NCBI RefSeq assembly: GCF_003096195.1
Contig: NZ_CP023004.1
Coordinates: 2,770,501-2,834,500 of the forward strand
Length of the DNA stretch: 64,000 bases
Origin: Ereboglobus luteus
GTDB lineage: Bacteria > Verrucomicrobiota > Verrucomicrobiia > Opitutales > Opitutaceae
Reading direction: 5' to 3'
In this document: positions 41,798 through 50,396 of the stretch, one piece after another
How the letters are laid out: each line of letters begins with the position of its first letter
Numbering within the stretch: position 1 is the stretch's first letter
The notes under the pieces: model-generated
The model's input: the letters and a program-made list of their open reading frames with translations, nothing else
Database searches by the model: none
What the model was told of the DNA's origin: nothing
Position numbers and translations under genes: made by a program

Positions 41798-42577
41798 ATG
41801 AACAAACAACCCTCGCGGATCACCCGCCGCGCCGCGATTAAAACACTCGGCGTGTCCGCCTCGCTGCTCGGCCTCAAGCTTTTCTCACCTGAACTTGGCG
41901 CCGCGCCCTCGGGGTCGTCCGCTCCCAAATCCGGCGTCACTTATCCTTTCGCGCTTCCGCCGCTCGGTTTTGATTACGCCGCGCTCGAGCCGCACATCGA
42001 CGCGCGCACGATGGAGATTCATCACGGCAAGCACCATCAGGCCTACGTCACCAACGCCAACAACGCGCTCGCCTCGCACCCCGCGCTTCAAAAGCTCGAC
42101 ATCGCGGAACTGCTTTCGCGCATCAACGGCGGCGCCATCGACGAGCCGCTTCGCACCGCGTTGCGCAACAATGTGGGCGGTCACGCCAACCACGCATTTT
42201 TCTGGCGGATACTTGCGCCGCGAGCAAAAGGCTCCGCGCCGGCGTCCGGCGAAAACGCGCTGCGCCTCGCCATTGAAACCACCTTTGGCGGCCTCGCCGC
42301 ATTCAAGGCGCAATTCGCCGACGCCGCCATGAAGCGTTTCGGCAGCGGCTGGGCGTGGCTCGTCGTGTCACGCGAGACGGGCAGGCTCGCGATCACCACA
42401 TCCGCGAATCAGGACTCGCCGCTTCTTTCCGGGGATGTTCCCGTGCTCGGCCTCGATGTGTGGGAGCATGCGTATTATTTGAAATACCAGAACCGCCGCG
42501 CCGACTACATCGCCGCATTTTGGAATGTCGTCAACTGGTCGCGCTGCGGCGAATTTTATGCCGCGGGCCGCCCGTAG
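41798..42577 (+). CDS. Fe/Mn superoxide dismutase with a twin-arginine signal
   Basis: The N-terminal half (from about residue 45) matches Fe/Mn superoxide dismutase: PFALPPLGFDYAALEPHIDARTMEIHHGKHHQAYVTNANNAL holds the first metal His residues, and GLDVWEHAYYLKYQNRRADYIAAFWNVVNWSRC the second pair. The length is about 215 residues after processing. It starts with SRITRRAAIKTLGVSASLLGL, a twin-arginine (Tat) signal. So the folded enzyme is likely exported and acts outside the cytoplasm, where most homologues are cytosolic. Which metal is used is not clear. Confidence 0.93.
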   Translation: MNKQPSRITRRAAIKTLGVSASLLGLKLFSPELGAAPSGSSAPKSGVTYPFALPPLGFDYAALEPHIDARTMEIHHGKHHQAYVTNANNALASHPALQKLDIAELLSRINGGAIDEPLRTALRNNVGGHANHAFFWRILAPRAKGSAPASGENALRLAIETTFGGLAAFKAQFADAAMKRFGSGWAWLVVSRETGRLAITTSANQDSPLLSGDVPVLGLDVWEHAYYLKYQNRRADYIAAFWNVVNWSRCGEFYAAGRP

Positions 42578-42624
42578 GTGACGGCCGCGGGATTGCCCGC
42601 CCCAAATCGCCTGTTTTACAAAAA

Positions 42625-42649
42625 GCAGACTTGGCAGTTTGCGTCGCGA
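42625..42649. repeat. partial AGACTTGGCAGTCTGCG repeat
   Basis: GCAGACTTGGCAGTTTGCG matches the right arm of the full element at 34399-34466. It lies 22 bp before the hemC TTG start. No facing arm is visible. Confidence 0.6.
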
Positions 42650-42670
42650 TCCATTTAAGAGGCCGTTGTT

Positions 42671-43525
42671 TTGAAAAAACTCACCCTCGCCACCCGAAAA
42701 AGTCCCCTTGCGCTTGCCCAAGCCGAATTGGTCGCGGCTCGTTTGCGCGCCTGTCTTGGCGTGGAGGTCGGGCTGCTCAAGGTTGTGACGACCGGCGATC
42801 AGCGTGTCGAATGGTCGCTCGAGGAACGCGGCGGCAAGGGCCTCTTCACAAAGGAGCTCGAGCACGCGCTTTTTAATGGCGACGCCGATATCGCGGTGCA
42901 TTCCACAAAGGATCTTCCCGGTGACATGCCCGCGGGGCTGGCCATCGCGGGGTATCTTCCGCGTGCCGATCCGAGCGATGTGCTTGTGCTCCGCGCCGGC
43001 GTCACCACGCCGAAAACAATCGCCACCGGCAGCCCGCGCCGGCGGCTGCAAATCGCGAAACTTTTTCCCGGCGCGCAGTTCACCCAGATTCGCGGCAACG
43101 TGGACACGCGCCTGCGCAAAATCGCTGATGGCGAGGCCGACGCGACCATCCTTGCCGCCGCGGGACTCGCGCGCCTGCGCATCGGCAACTGGCCCGGCGT
43201 GGAGTTTCACGCGCTTGGATTTGAGACCATGGTTCCCGCTGTCGGCCAGGCTGCGATTGGCGTGCAATGCCGCGAGGCCGACGTCGCGAAATACGCCCCG
43301 CATTTTGACGCGGAAACCGCGCGACATATCGCTCTTGAGCGCGCCTTCCAATCCGCGCTTGGTGGCGGGTGTCACACCGCGCTCGGCGTCCATGCCGCGC
43401 GCGACACGCTGTGGTTTTTTCACGAGCAGACCGGTTCGCACAATCTTCCGCTTGCGCCTGATGATTTCAGCAATCCCGACGAAACCGCCCGCCGCGTGCT
43501 GGCGCGCTTGGGGCTTAATCTTTAG
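42671..43525 (+). CDS. hemC: hydroxymethylbilane synthase (porphobilinogen deaminase)
   Basis: HemC joins four porphobilinogens into hydroxymethylbilane for heme synthesis (EC 2.5.1.61). The TTG start is in the family N terminus (KKLTLATRKSPLALAQAE). Motifs are VTTGDQ, GKGLFTKELEHALF, IAVHSTKDLPGDMPAGLAI and the cofactor region GSPRRRLQI, QIRGNVDTRLRK. The dipyrromethane-binding cysteine is in GGGCHTALGVHA near residue 243. At 284 residues it is shorter than the usual 305-315 because the C-terminal domain is reduced. No other hem gene is adjacent. Confidence 0.94.
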   Translation: MKKLTLATRKSPLALAQAELVAARLRACLGVEVGLLKVVTTGDQRVEWSLEERGGKGLFTKELEHALFNGDADIAVHSTKDLPGDMPAGLAIAGYLPRADPSDVLVLRAGVTTPKTIATGSPRRRLQIAKLFPGAQFTQIRGNVDTRLRKIADGEADATILAAAGLARLRIGNWPGVEFHALGFETMVPAVGQAAIGVQCREADVAKYAPHFDAETARHIALERAFQSALGGGCHTALGVHAARDTLWFFHEQTGSHNLPLAPDDFSNPDETARRVLARLGLNL

Positions 43526-43579
43526 TCGAACTCAAACAAAACCAAATCCCAAAACATAACCCTCAAACACGATACCATT

Positions 43580-46500
43580 ATGAAACGCAGAGACTTTATT
43601 AAACTCAGCTCACTGGCCGGGGTCGCGCTGGCCGTGCCCCATTCAGGCTTGCTCGCGAAAGTGGCGGACCGCAAGGGAGCTCGCCCGGCCGGCGCCGGAT
43701 CGCTCGCGGAGGAATTTGTGAACGTTCCCGACTCGTCGCGCCCGGGCGGTTATTGGTGGTGGATCGACGGGCAGGTGGACAAGGCGGGCATCACGCACGA
43801 CCTCGAGGAGTTCGCCGCGAAGGGAATCGGCACGGTGCTGTTCGTGAACTCCACAAACCTAGGCCCGGCGGACCGGCGGCTCAAGGGCGTGGCGTTTTTG
43901 TCCGGCGAGTGGATGGAATTATACAAGCACGCCGTGCGCGAGGCCGACCGGCTCGGCATCGAGTTCGGCGTGAACCTGAGCGGCGGCTGGTGCATGGGCG
44001 GACCGTGGATCGAGCCGCGTTATTCGGGGCGCTGGTTTTTGCAATCGCGGCATGTCATCGAGGGGCCGGCGAAGTTCGACGACGCGCTTCCGCTTCCGGG
44101 CGGCCGCGACGGTTACGACAAGGTTTTTAATCCGCCAGGCTACAAAGCCTACATCGACCTGCCTCTTGAAAAGCTCGATTACCGCGACACGTGCGTGGTG
44201 GCGTTTCGCGACGACGCGGGCGACGCGGCGCGCTTCACCGACAAGGAGCGGCTTGAGTTTCTCCCCGCCAAAACTAACCGCCGCGACGCAAGCAACCACG
44301 CGCTCTCGCGCGACGTGGTCGGCCCCACGCTCGGGGCGTGGCCGGCGCATTCCTCGGACAAGCCGATCGCGCCGGAGAATGTCGTTGATTTGACATCGAA
44401 GGTTTCCGCCGACGGACGCCTGCGGTGGGACGTTCCCGCCGGTCGTTGGGTGATCGTGCGCACGGGGCATCGCATGACCGGCTCGCGGCTCATGATCGCG
44501 CCGCCCGAGGCCGACGGCCTTTCGGTTGACTGGCTCGCGAGCAAGCCGGTGGACATTCAGTTCGAGAACATCGGCAAGAAGTTTTTGGAGGGCGGAAAAG
44601 TCAACGGACGCAACACGCTGAAATATTTTTGCAGCGACAGTTTCGAGGACGGTTTTCCGAACTGGACCGAGGATATTTTGAAAGAGTTCGAGGCGCGGCG
44701 CGGCTACGATCCGCGTCCCTACACGCCGGTGATGAACGGATTCATTGTCGGCAGCGCGGAAATCTCCGACCGCTTTTTGCACGACTACCGGAAGACGGTC
44801 GCCGATTGCATGGCCGACAGGCACTACGCCTACTTCGGCAAAAAGTGTCACGAGCTTGGCATGGAGGCGCAGCATGAGTCGGCGGGGCCGAGCCGCTCCG
44901 GCACGATGTGCATGGACTCGCTCAAGAACCTTGGCCGCGCGGATCGTCCGATGGGCGAGTTCTGGATGGGCACGCGTCACGACGAGCCCGGCGGCCTCGA
45001 TCCCAAGCTCCGCTACGGCACCTCGCGCCTTGAGGAAGGCCAGAACAAGGTGACCAAAATGGTCGCGTCCGCCGCGCACATTTACGGCAAAAAAACGGCG
45101 TCGGCGGAATCGTTCACGACGATGCGCCACTGGCAGGATTATCCGGGCAACCTCAAGCAGCAGGCCGACCGCGCCTTCTGCGAGGGCATCAACCATTTCT
45201 CGATTCACACAACGACCGCCACCAAGTCCACACTCGGAAAACCGGGCTACGAATACTACGCGGGCACGCACTTCAACCCGAACGTGACCTGGTGGCACCA
45301 CGCCGGCGCGTTCCTGAAATACATCGGGCGAAGCCAGCACCTGTTGCGCCAGGGATTGTTTGTCGCCGACGTGCTGTATTACAACGGCGACTGGGCGCCG
45401 AACATCGTTCCGCCCAAGCGCATCGATCCCTCGCTCGGCTTTGGTTTCGACTACGACGTGTGCAACGCCGAGGTGCTGCTCACGCGCCTCTCGGTGGCGA
45501 AGGATGGACGCCTCACGCTGCCCGACGGCATGAGCTACCGCGTGCTCGCGCTTCCCGAAACCGACCGCATGCCCGTCGAGGTGATGGAAAAAATAAAGGC
45601 GCTCGTAAAGGCGGGCGCTACGATCACCGGGCCTCGTCCGGAAAAAGATCCGGGCATGAAAAATTATCCCAAGTGCGATGCCGCCGTGAAAAAACTCGCG
45701 AGCGAAGTCTGGGGTGATTGCGACGGGAAAAACCGCACCGCGAACAAATACGGCCGCGGCCGCGTTTTCTGGGGCGTGACGCTGCGCGAGATTCTTGCGA
45801 AGGACGGCATCGGCCCCGATTTCGCCTGCGCCGAAAACACCGCCGCCGCCGACAAGTCCACCGGCGTCGCGCACGCGAGCCGCACGGGAATGGACTTCAT
45901 TCACCGCAGCGTCCCCGGCAAAAACGGCGCGGAAATCTACCTCGTCGCAAACCAGTCGCCCCTCGCGCAAACGCAGGAGTGCGCCTTCCGCGTGACCGGC
46001 CGCGCGCCGGAAATCTGGAACGCGGTTGACGGCACCATGCGCGCCGCGGCGCACCGCGAGGAGCGCGGCCGCACGGTGGTGTCGTTGGATTTCGCGCCGT
46101 TCCAATCGTTCTTCGTTGTGTTCCCCGCGACGCCGTCCGCCCTCGCCCAAAAGGCCCGCGCGAAAAACTTCCCGCAATACGCCGACGCCGCCGAGCTGTC
46201 CGGCGCGTGGACGGTGAAGTTCGACCCCGCGTGGGGCGGTCCCTCGAAGGTTGAGTTTGCCGCGCTTGAGGATTGGACGAAGCGCTCCGAGCCGGGCATC
46301 AAGTATTATTCCGGCTCCGCGTTTTATACAAAACGCTTCGATTATAAAAAAGGCGCCCGCGACAAGGACGCGCGCGTTTTCATCGACCTCGGCACGGTTC
46401 GCGACATCGCCGGCGTGAAACTCAACGGCCATGATTTCGGCACCGTGTGGACATCTCCGTGGCGCGTTGATGTGACCGACTTCATCAAGGACGGCGCGAA

Positions 46501-46669
46501 CACGCTGGAGATCGAAGTGGTCAACCAATGGCGCAACCGCCTCGTCGGCGACGCGATGCTGCCCGAGGAAAAACGCATCACCTACACCAACATCCCCGTT
46601 GATCCGAAAAAAATGCCGCTGCTCCCGTCCGGCCTGCTGGGCCCGGTGAAGCTGGTGCTCGGAACCTGA
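43580..46669 (+). CDS. GH106-type glycoside hydrolase (alpha-L-rhamnosidase family)
   Basis: A 1029-residue secreted enzyme, first of three related genes. The Tat-like signal (MKRRDFIKLSSLAGVALAVPHSG) is followed by the family N terminus (PGGYWWWIDGQVDKAGITHDLEEFAAKGIGTVLFVN) and GVNLSGGWCMGGPW. The catalytic-region stretches FCSDSFEDGFPNWTEDILKEFEARRGYDPRPY and EAQHESAGPSRSGTMCMDSLKNLGR, both conserved in the sister genes, hold candidate acidic residues. A C-terminal beta-sandwich (about residues 874-1029, GAWTVKFDPAWGGPSK) resembles a GH2-like jelly roll. Family members remove terminal L-rhamnose from plant and bacterial glycans; the actual substrate is inferred. Confidence 0.87.
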   Translation: MKRRDFIKLSSLAGVALAVPHSGLLAKVADRKGARPAGAGSLAEEFVNVPDSSRPGGYWWWIDGQVDKAGITHDLEEFAAKGIGTVLFVNSTNLGPADRRLKGVAFLSGEWMELYKHAVREADRLGIEFGVNLSGGWCMGGPWIEPRYSGRWFLQSRHVIEGPAKFDDALPLPGGRDGYDKVFNPPGYKAYIDLPLEKLDYRDTCVVAFRDDAGDAARFTDKERLEFLPAKTNRRDASNHALSRDVVGPTLGAWPAHSSDKPIAPENVVDLTSKVSADGRLRWDVPAGRWVIVRTGHRMTGSRLMIAPPEADGLSVDWLASKPVDIQFENIGKKFLEGGKVNGRNTLKYFCSDSFEDGFPNWTEDILKEFEARRGYDPRPYTPVMNGFIVGSAEISDRFLHDYRKTVADCMADRHYAYFGKKCHELGMEAQHESAGPSRSGTMCMDSLKNLGRADRPMGEFWMGTRHDEPGGLDPKLRYGTSRLEEGQNKVTKMVASAAHIYGKKTASAESFTTMRHWQDYPGNLKQQADRAFCEGINHFSIHTTTATKSTLGKPGYEYYAGTHFNPNVTWWHHAGAFLKYIGRSQHLLRQGLFVADVLYYNGDWAPNIVPPKRIDPSLGFGFDYDVCNAEVLLTRLSVAKDGRLTLPDGMSYRVLALPETDRMPVEVMEKIKALVKAGATITGPRPEKDPGMKNYPKCDAAVKKLASEVWGDCDGKNRTANKYGRGRVFWGVTLREILAKDGIGPDFACAENTAAADKSTGVAHASRTGMDFIHRSVPGKNGAEIYLVANQSPLAQTQECAFRVTGRAPEIWNAVDGTMRAAAHREERGRTVVSLDFAPFQSFFVVFPATPSALAQKARAKNFPQYADAAELSGAWTVKFDPAWGGPSKVEFAALEDWTKRSEPGIKYYSGSAFYTKRFDYKKGARDKDARVFIDLGTVRDIAGVKLNGHDFGTVWTSPWRVDVTDFIKDGANTLEIEVVNQWRNRLVGDAMLPEEKRITYTNIPVDPKKMPLLPSGLLGPVKLVLGT

Positions 46670-46686
46670 CACAACGTTTGCACACC

Positions 46687-46739
46687 ACGCGTGCGGAAGG
46701 AGCGGCAACATGGAGATCGCCGCTCCGTTCCGCACGCGT
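46687..46739. terminator. palindrome after the first GH106 gene
   Basis: Arms of about 20 bp at 46687-46706 and 46719-46739, ACGCGTGCGGAAGGAGCGGC against its near-reverse complement, around a 12 bp spacer, 18 bp past the stop. It probably ends the first GH106 transcript. It follows the same two-arm design as the repeats elsewhere. Confidence 0.75.
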
Positions 46740-46748
46740 CATTATTGA

Positions 46749-46906
46749 GCATATCCTGTATCTCGCGCATCAACTTCACACGGGCTTAAAGAGTAGGGAC
46801 GGTCACATCGCCTGTTTTCGAATTCAGGCATTTTTTGCATATAAAACATCATTGGGAGGATTCCCCGTTTTGCATCGATGCGATAAATTGGCCCGGGTTT
46901 TTCACA
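46749..46906 (+). promoter_or_regulatory. conserved regulatory region upstream of the second GH106 gene
   Basis: GCATATCCTGTAT at 46749-46761, then an 80 bp block at 46827-46906 starting GGCATTTTTTGCATATAAAA that matches 50190-50269 upstream of the TonB receptor at about 80 percent by eye. Together these suggest a promoter or operator shared by the two genes. Confidence 0.7.
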
Positions 46907-46948
46907 CACTACTTTTGATTCGTCCCTATCATAACCGGACTCCATGCC

Positions 46949-49900
46949 ATGAAACCAACCGCCGCCATCCTGTTCATTTGCCTGTTCGCCATCGCCTTTT
47001 TGCAGTCCGCCGCGACGGTTTGCGCCGCGCCCGCGGCATCGGTGCTCGAGCAGGGCTTTGTTCGCCCGCCCGACGCCGCGAAACCCTCGACGTATTGGTG
47101 GTGGTTCAACAGCAACGTCAACAAGACCGGCATCACGCGCGATCTGGAGGAGTTTCGCGCCAAGGGAATCGGCGGTGTCGTGCTCATCAATTCCACGATC
47201 GGCTTTGGCACGCGCCCGATTCCGCAGGGCCCCGCGTTTCTCTCGCCCGAATGGCGCGAGCTTTTCCGGCACGCGATGCGCGAGGCGCAGCGACTGGGCA
47301 TTGAGGTGGGCATCAACCTGAGCACCGGCTGGTGCATGGGCGGGCCGTGGATCAAGCCGGAGGACTCCGGCCGCTGGTTCTTGCAATCGACGCTGAGCGT
47401 GACGGGGCCGAAAAAATTCTCAGGCGCGCTGCCGCTGCCCGGCAACCGCGACGGTTACGACGGCGCGCGCCATTTGTTTGTCAAAAATTACGTGGACCTG
47501 CCGCTTGATCAACTGGATTACCGCGATACAAAAATCATCGCGTTTCCCGAACCCGATCAGGCGGCGAAAGCCATGTCGTTTTCAGGCGAGCGCTTGAGTC
47601 TGCTTCAGGCGAAAAGCAACCGTCTCGACGCGAGCAGCCACGCGTATGCGCGGGAGGTCATGACGCCGGTGCGCGTGCCGTGGAAGAGTGAGCGCGGCGA
47701 CCTGCCGCTCGCCGCAAACAACGTGATCGACCTCACGGACAAAGTCGGCGCGGACGGACACCTCGAATGGGACGTGCCGCCGGGGCGTTGGGTGATTTTG
47801 CGCACGGGCCATCGCATGACCGGTGCGCGCACGGCCTATGCGCTGCCCGAGGCCGACGGATTGGAGATCGACTGGCTGAGCGCGCGCGGCGTCGAGGCGC
47901 AGTTCGCGCACCTCGGAAAAATTTTCCTCGAGGAAACCGCGGCGGCCGGCGTGCGCACGGGCGTGAACGGCACGCTTAAGTTTTTTCACGACGATAGTTT
48001 CGAGGACGGTTTTCCAAACTGGACCGCCGACATTCTCGAACAATTTCAACGCCTTCGCGGCTACGACGCGACACCCTACCTGCCGGTTTTTGCCGGGCGC
48101 ATCGTTGGAAGCGCGGAGATTTCCGACCGCTTTCTCCACGACTATCGCCGCACGGTCGCCGACCTCATGGCCGACGAGCATTACAAGCGTTTCGAGGCGC
48201 TGTGTCGCGAACACGGCATGGAGGCGGAGTCCGAGGCCGCCGGTCCGAGCTGGTCGGCGACGATGTGCATGGACGCGTTAAAAAATCTCGGACGCGTGAG
48301 CAGGCCGATGGGCGAGTTCTGGCAGGACAACTACCGCTTTGTGCAAAACGGCCAGAACCAAGTGGGCAAAATGGTCGCCACGGCGTCGCACATTTACGGC
48401 AAAAAAACGGCGTCGGCGGAGGCGTTCACCACATTCGCGCACTGGAGCGATGATCCCGCCGCGCTCAAGCCCACCGCCGATCGCGCGTTTTGCGAGGGCA
48501 TTAATCGCTTCGTTTTTCACACCTCCACGGCCACCCGCCCGGAGGACGGCAAGCCCGGTTACGAATACGGCGCCGGCACGCACTTCAACCCGAACATCAC
48601 TTGGTGGGAGCAGTCGGGTGCGTTTCTCGACTACCTCGCGCGATGCCAGCATTTGCTCCAAAGCGGGTTGTTCGCGGCCGATGTGCTTTATTACAACGGC
48701 GACTGGACCCCTAACATTGTCGAGCCCAGGCACACGCCGCCCGGACTCGGCGAGGGCTACGACTACGATGTGTGCAACACCGACGTATTGCTCACGCGCC
48801 TTTCCGTGTCGCCGGAAAACGGAAAACTCGTGATGCCCGACGGCATGAGCTATCGCGTGCTTGTGCTGCCGAAGACTGACCGCATGCCGCTCGAGGTTGC
48901 GCGAAAAATACGCGACCTTGTGCAAGCAGGCGCCACGGTGATCGGCCCGCCCCCGGCGCAGACGCCCGGGCTTGGCGGCTATCCGCAATGCGATGACGAG
49001 GTGCGCGGCATCGCCGCCGCCGTGTGGGGCTCCTGCGACGGCGCGACCCGCGTGGAAAACCGGTTCGGGCGCGGGCGCGTTTTTTGGGGAATGAGCGAGC
49101 GCGCGGTGCTCGAGCGCGACGGGGTGTATCCTGATTTTGAATACAATGCGGGGGCGGGGCCGCTCGACTGGATACACCGCGCGCTGCCTGGCGCGGATGG
49201 AGGCGCGGAGATTTATTTTGTGGTCAACCGCAACGCGCGCCCGGTTCGCGCGGAGTGCTTGTTTCGCGTGGCCGGTTTGCAGCCGGAAATATGGGATCCC
49301 GTCACCGGCGAACGCCGCGCCGCCACCGAGTGGTGGGGCGAGGGTGGGGGAGCGTCCGCCCGCGCCAACGTGCCGCTCGCGCTCGCGCCGCATCAATCGC
49401 TGTTCGTTGTTTTCAGAAAACCCGCCCCGGCAAATCCCCGTCCGCAACGCGTGGCGAGCCGCTTCAACACGCTTCCACTTGCGCCCGCGCAGGAAATCAC
49501 GGGCGCGTGGACGCTGGCGTTTGACCCGGCTTGGGGCGGCCCGGCGAAAGTCGAGTTTTCCGGCCTGATGGACTGGACGCTGCATCGCGACGAGGGCATC
49601 CGCCATTATTCCGGCACGGTCACTTACACCAAGCGTTTTGACCTCGTATTTGAGGTGCCGGAAGGCCGCCGCATCGTTCTTGATCTCGGTGTCGTGAAAA
49701 ATCTCGCGGTCGTGCGCCTGAACGGCGTCCCGCTGGGCACGGTCTGGACGGCACCGTGGCAGGTGGACATCACCGAGGCGCTCAAACGGACGGGCAATGT
49801 GCTGGAAATCGACGTGGTGAACCTCTGGCCGAACCGATTGATCGGCGACAAATACCTGCCCGCCTCGCAAAAACTGACGCGCACCAATATCCCGCTCAAG

Positions 49901-49966
49901 GACGATGCCGCGCTCCTCCCGTCAGGCCTGCTCGGCCCCGTCTGGATATTGCGGGAAAACCGCTGA
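46949..49966 (+). CDS. GH106-type glycoside hydrolase, second copy
   Basis: A 1005-residue secreted enzyme with the layout of the first copy: signal peptide (MKPTAAILFICLFAIAFLQSAATVCA), the STYWWWFNSNVNKTGITRDLEEFRAKGIGGVVLINS core, GINLSTGWCMGGPWIKPEDSGRW, FFHDDSFEDGFPNWTADILEQFQRLRGYDATPY and EAESEAAGPSWSATMCMDALKNLGR. A C-terminal beta-sandwich starts at about residue 851. It differs from its neighbour in many positions, suggesting long separation or a different substrate linkage. The 80 bp regulatory block before it is shared with the following TonB receptor, so the enzyme and the transporter may be induced together. Confidence 0.87.
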   Translation: MKPTAAILFICLFAIAFLQSAATVCAAPAASVLEQGFVRPPDAAKPSTYWWWFNSNVNKTGITRDLEEFRAKGIGGVVLINSTIGFGTRPIPQGPAFLSPEWRELFRHAMREAQRLGIEVGINLSTGWCMGGPWIKPEDSGRWFLQSTLSVTGPKKFSGALPLPGNRDGYDGARHLFVKNYVDLPLDQLDYRDTKIIAFPEPDQAAKAMSFSGERLSLLQAKSNRLDASSHAYAREVMTPVRVPWKSERGDLPLAANNVIDLTDKVGADGHLEWDVPPGRWVILRTGHRMTGARTAYALPEADGLEIDWLSARGVEAQFAHLGKIFLEETAAAGVRTGVNGTLKFFHDDSFEDGFPNWTADILEQFQRLRGYDATPYLPVFAGRIVGSAEISDRFLHDYRRTVADLMADEHYKRFEALCREHGMEAESEAAGPSWSATMCMDALKNLGRVSRPMGEFWQDNYRFVQNGQNQVGKMVATASHIYGKKTASAEAFTTFAHWSDDPAALKPTADRAFCEGINRFVFHTSTATRPEDGKPGYEYGAGTHFNPNITWWEQSGAFLDYLARCQHLLQSGLFAADVLYYNGDWTPNIVEPRHTPPGLGEGYDYDVCNTDVLLTRLSVSPENGKLVMPDGMSYRVLVLPKTDRMPLEVARKIRDLVQAGATVIGPPPAQTPGLGGYPQCDDEVRGIAAAVWGSCDGATRVENRFGRGRVFWGMSERAVLERDGVYPDFEYNAGAGPLDWIHRALPGADGGAEIYFVVNRNARPVRAECLFRVAGLQPEIWDPVTGERRAATEWWGEGGGASARANVPLALAPHQSLFVVFRKPAPANPRPQRVASRFNTLPLAPAQEITGAWTLAFDPAWGGPAKVEFSGLMDWTLHRDEGIRHYSGTVTYTKRFDLVFEVPEGRRIVLDLGVVKNLAVVRLNGVPLGTVWTAPWQVDITEALKRTGNVLEIDVVNLWPNRLIGDKYLPASQKLTRTNIPLKDDAALLPSGLLGPVWILRENR

Positions 49967-50020
49967 ATGCCCCTTCGGTTTTCCTTTGGCGCGAGCAGTC
50001 GCCGAGCGCGCGGGTGAGAT

Positions 50021-50080
50021 GCATATATTGTATGCGCCATTGTGGGCATATCCTGTATTCCACGTGAATGCCCGGCATAT
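50021..50080 (+). promoter_or_regulatory. three GCATAT-type motifs, candidate operators
   Basis: GCATATATTGTATGC (a near palindrome) at 50021-50035, GCATATCCTGTATTC at 50046-50060 and GCATATTG at 50075-50082. The same GCATATCCTGTAT occurs at 46749-46761. Spacings of 25 and 29 bp allow binding on nearly the same helix face. Confidence 0.5.
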
Positions 50081-50189
50081 TGTCGGCGGGCGTTCCCCTG
50101 TGCGTTTCACTTGAGAATGCAATTATTCTGCAGTGATTTTCGGAGAGACACTATTTTCCCAAGGGAGAAATGTATTATTTCTGATGTTG

Positions 50190-50269
50190 GGCATTTTTTG
50201 TATATAAAAAATCATTGATAGGATTCTCCAATATATGGCTATGCGATAAGCTTTGGGCAGATTTTTCAT
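50190..50269 (+). promoter_or_regulatory. conserved 80 bp block upstream of the TonB receptor gene
   Basis: The block starts GGCATTTTTTGTATATAAAA and includes ATCATTGATAGGATTC and TATGCGATAAG. It is about 80 percent alike to 46827-46906 by eye and lies 128 bp before the receptor ATG. Confidence 0.7.
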
Positions 50270-50396
50270 AAATTGATTTCCCCGATCCCCGTCATTTGTG
50301 CCTCCCCCGAGCAGCCGTCTCGTCCAAATAGCCAAAATAATTCATCCCGCGCTTTCAGTAAAAATTTTGCGAATAAACCCAAACATAAACAATCCC

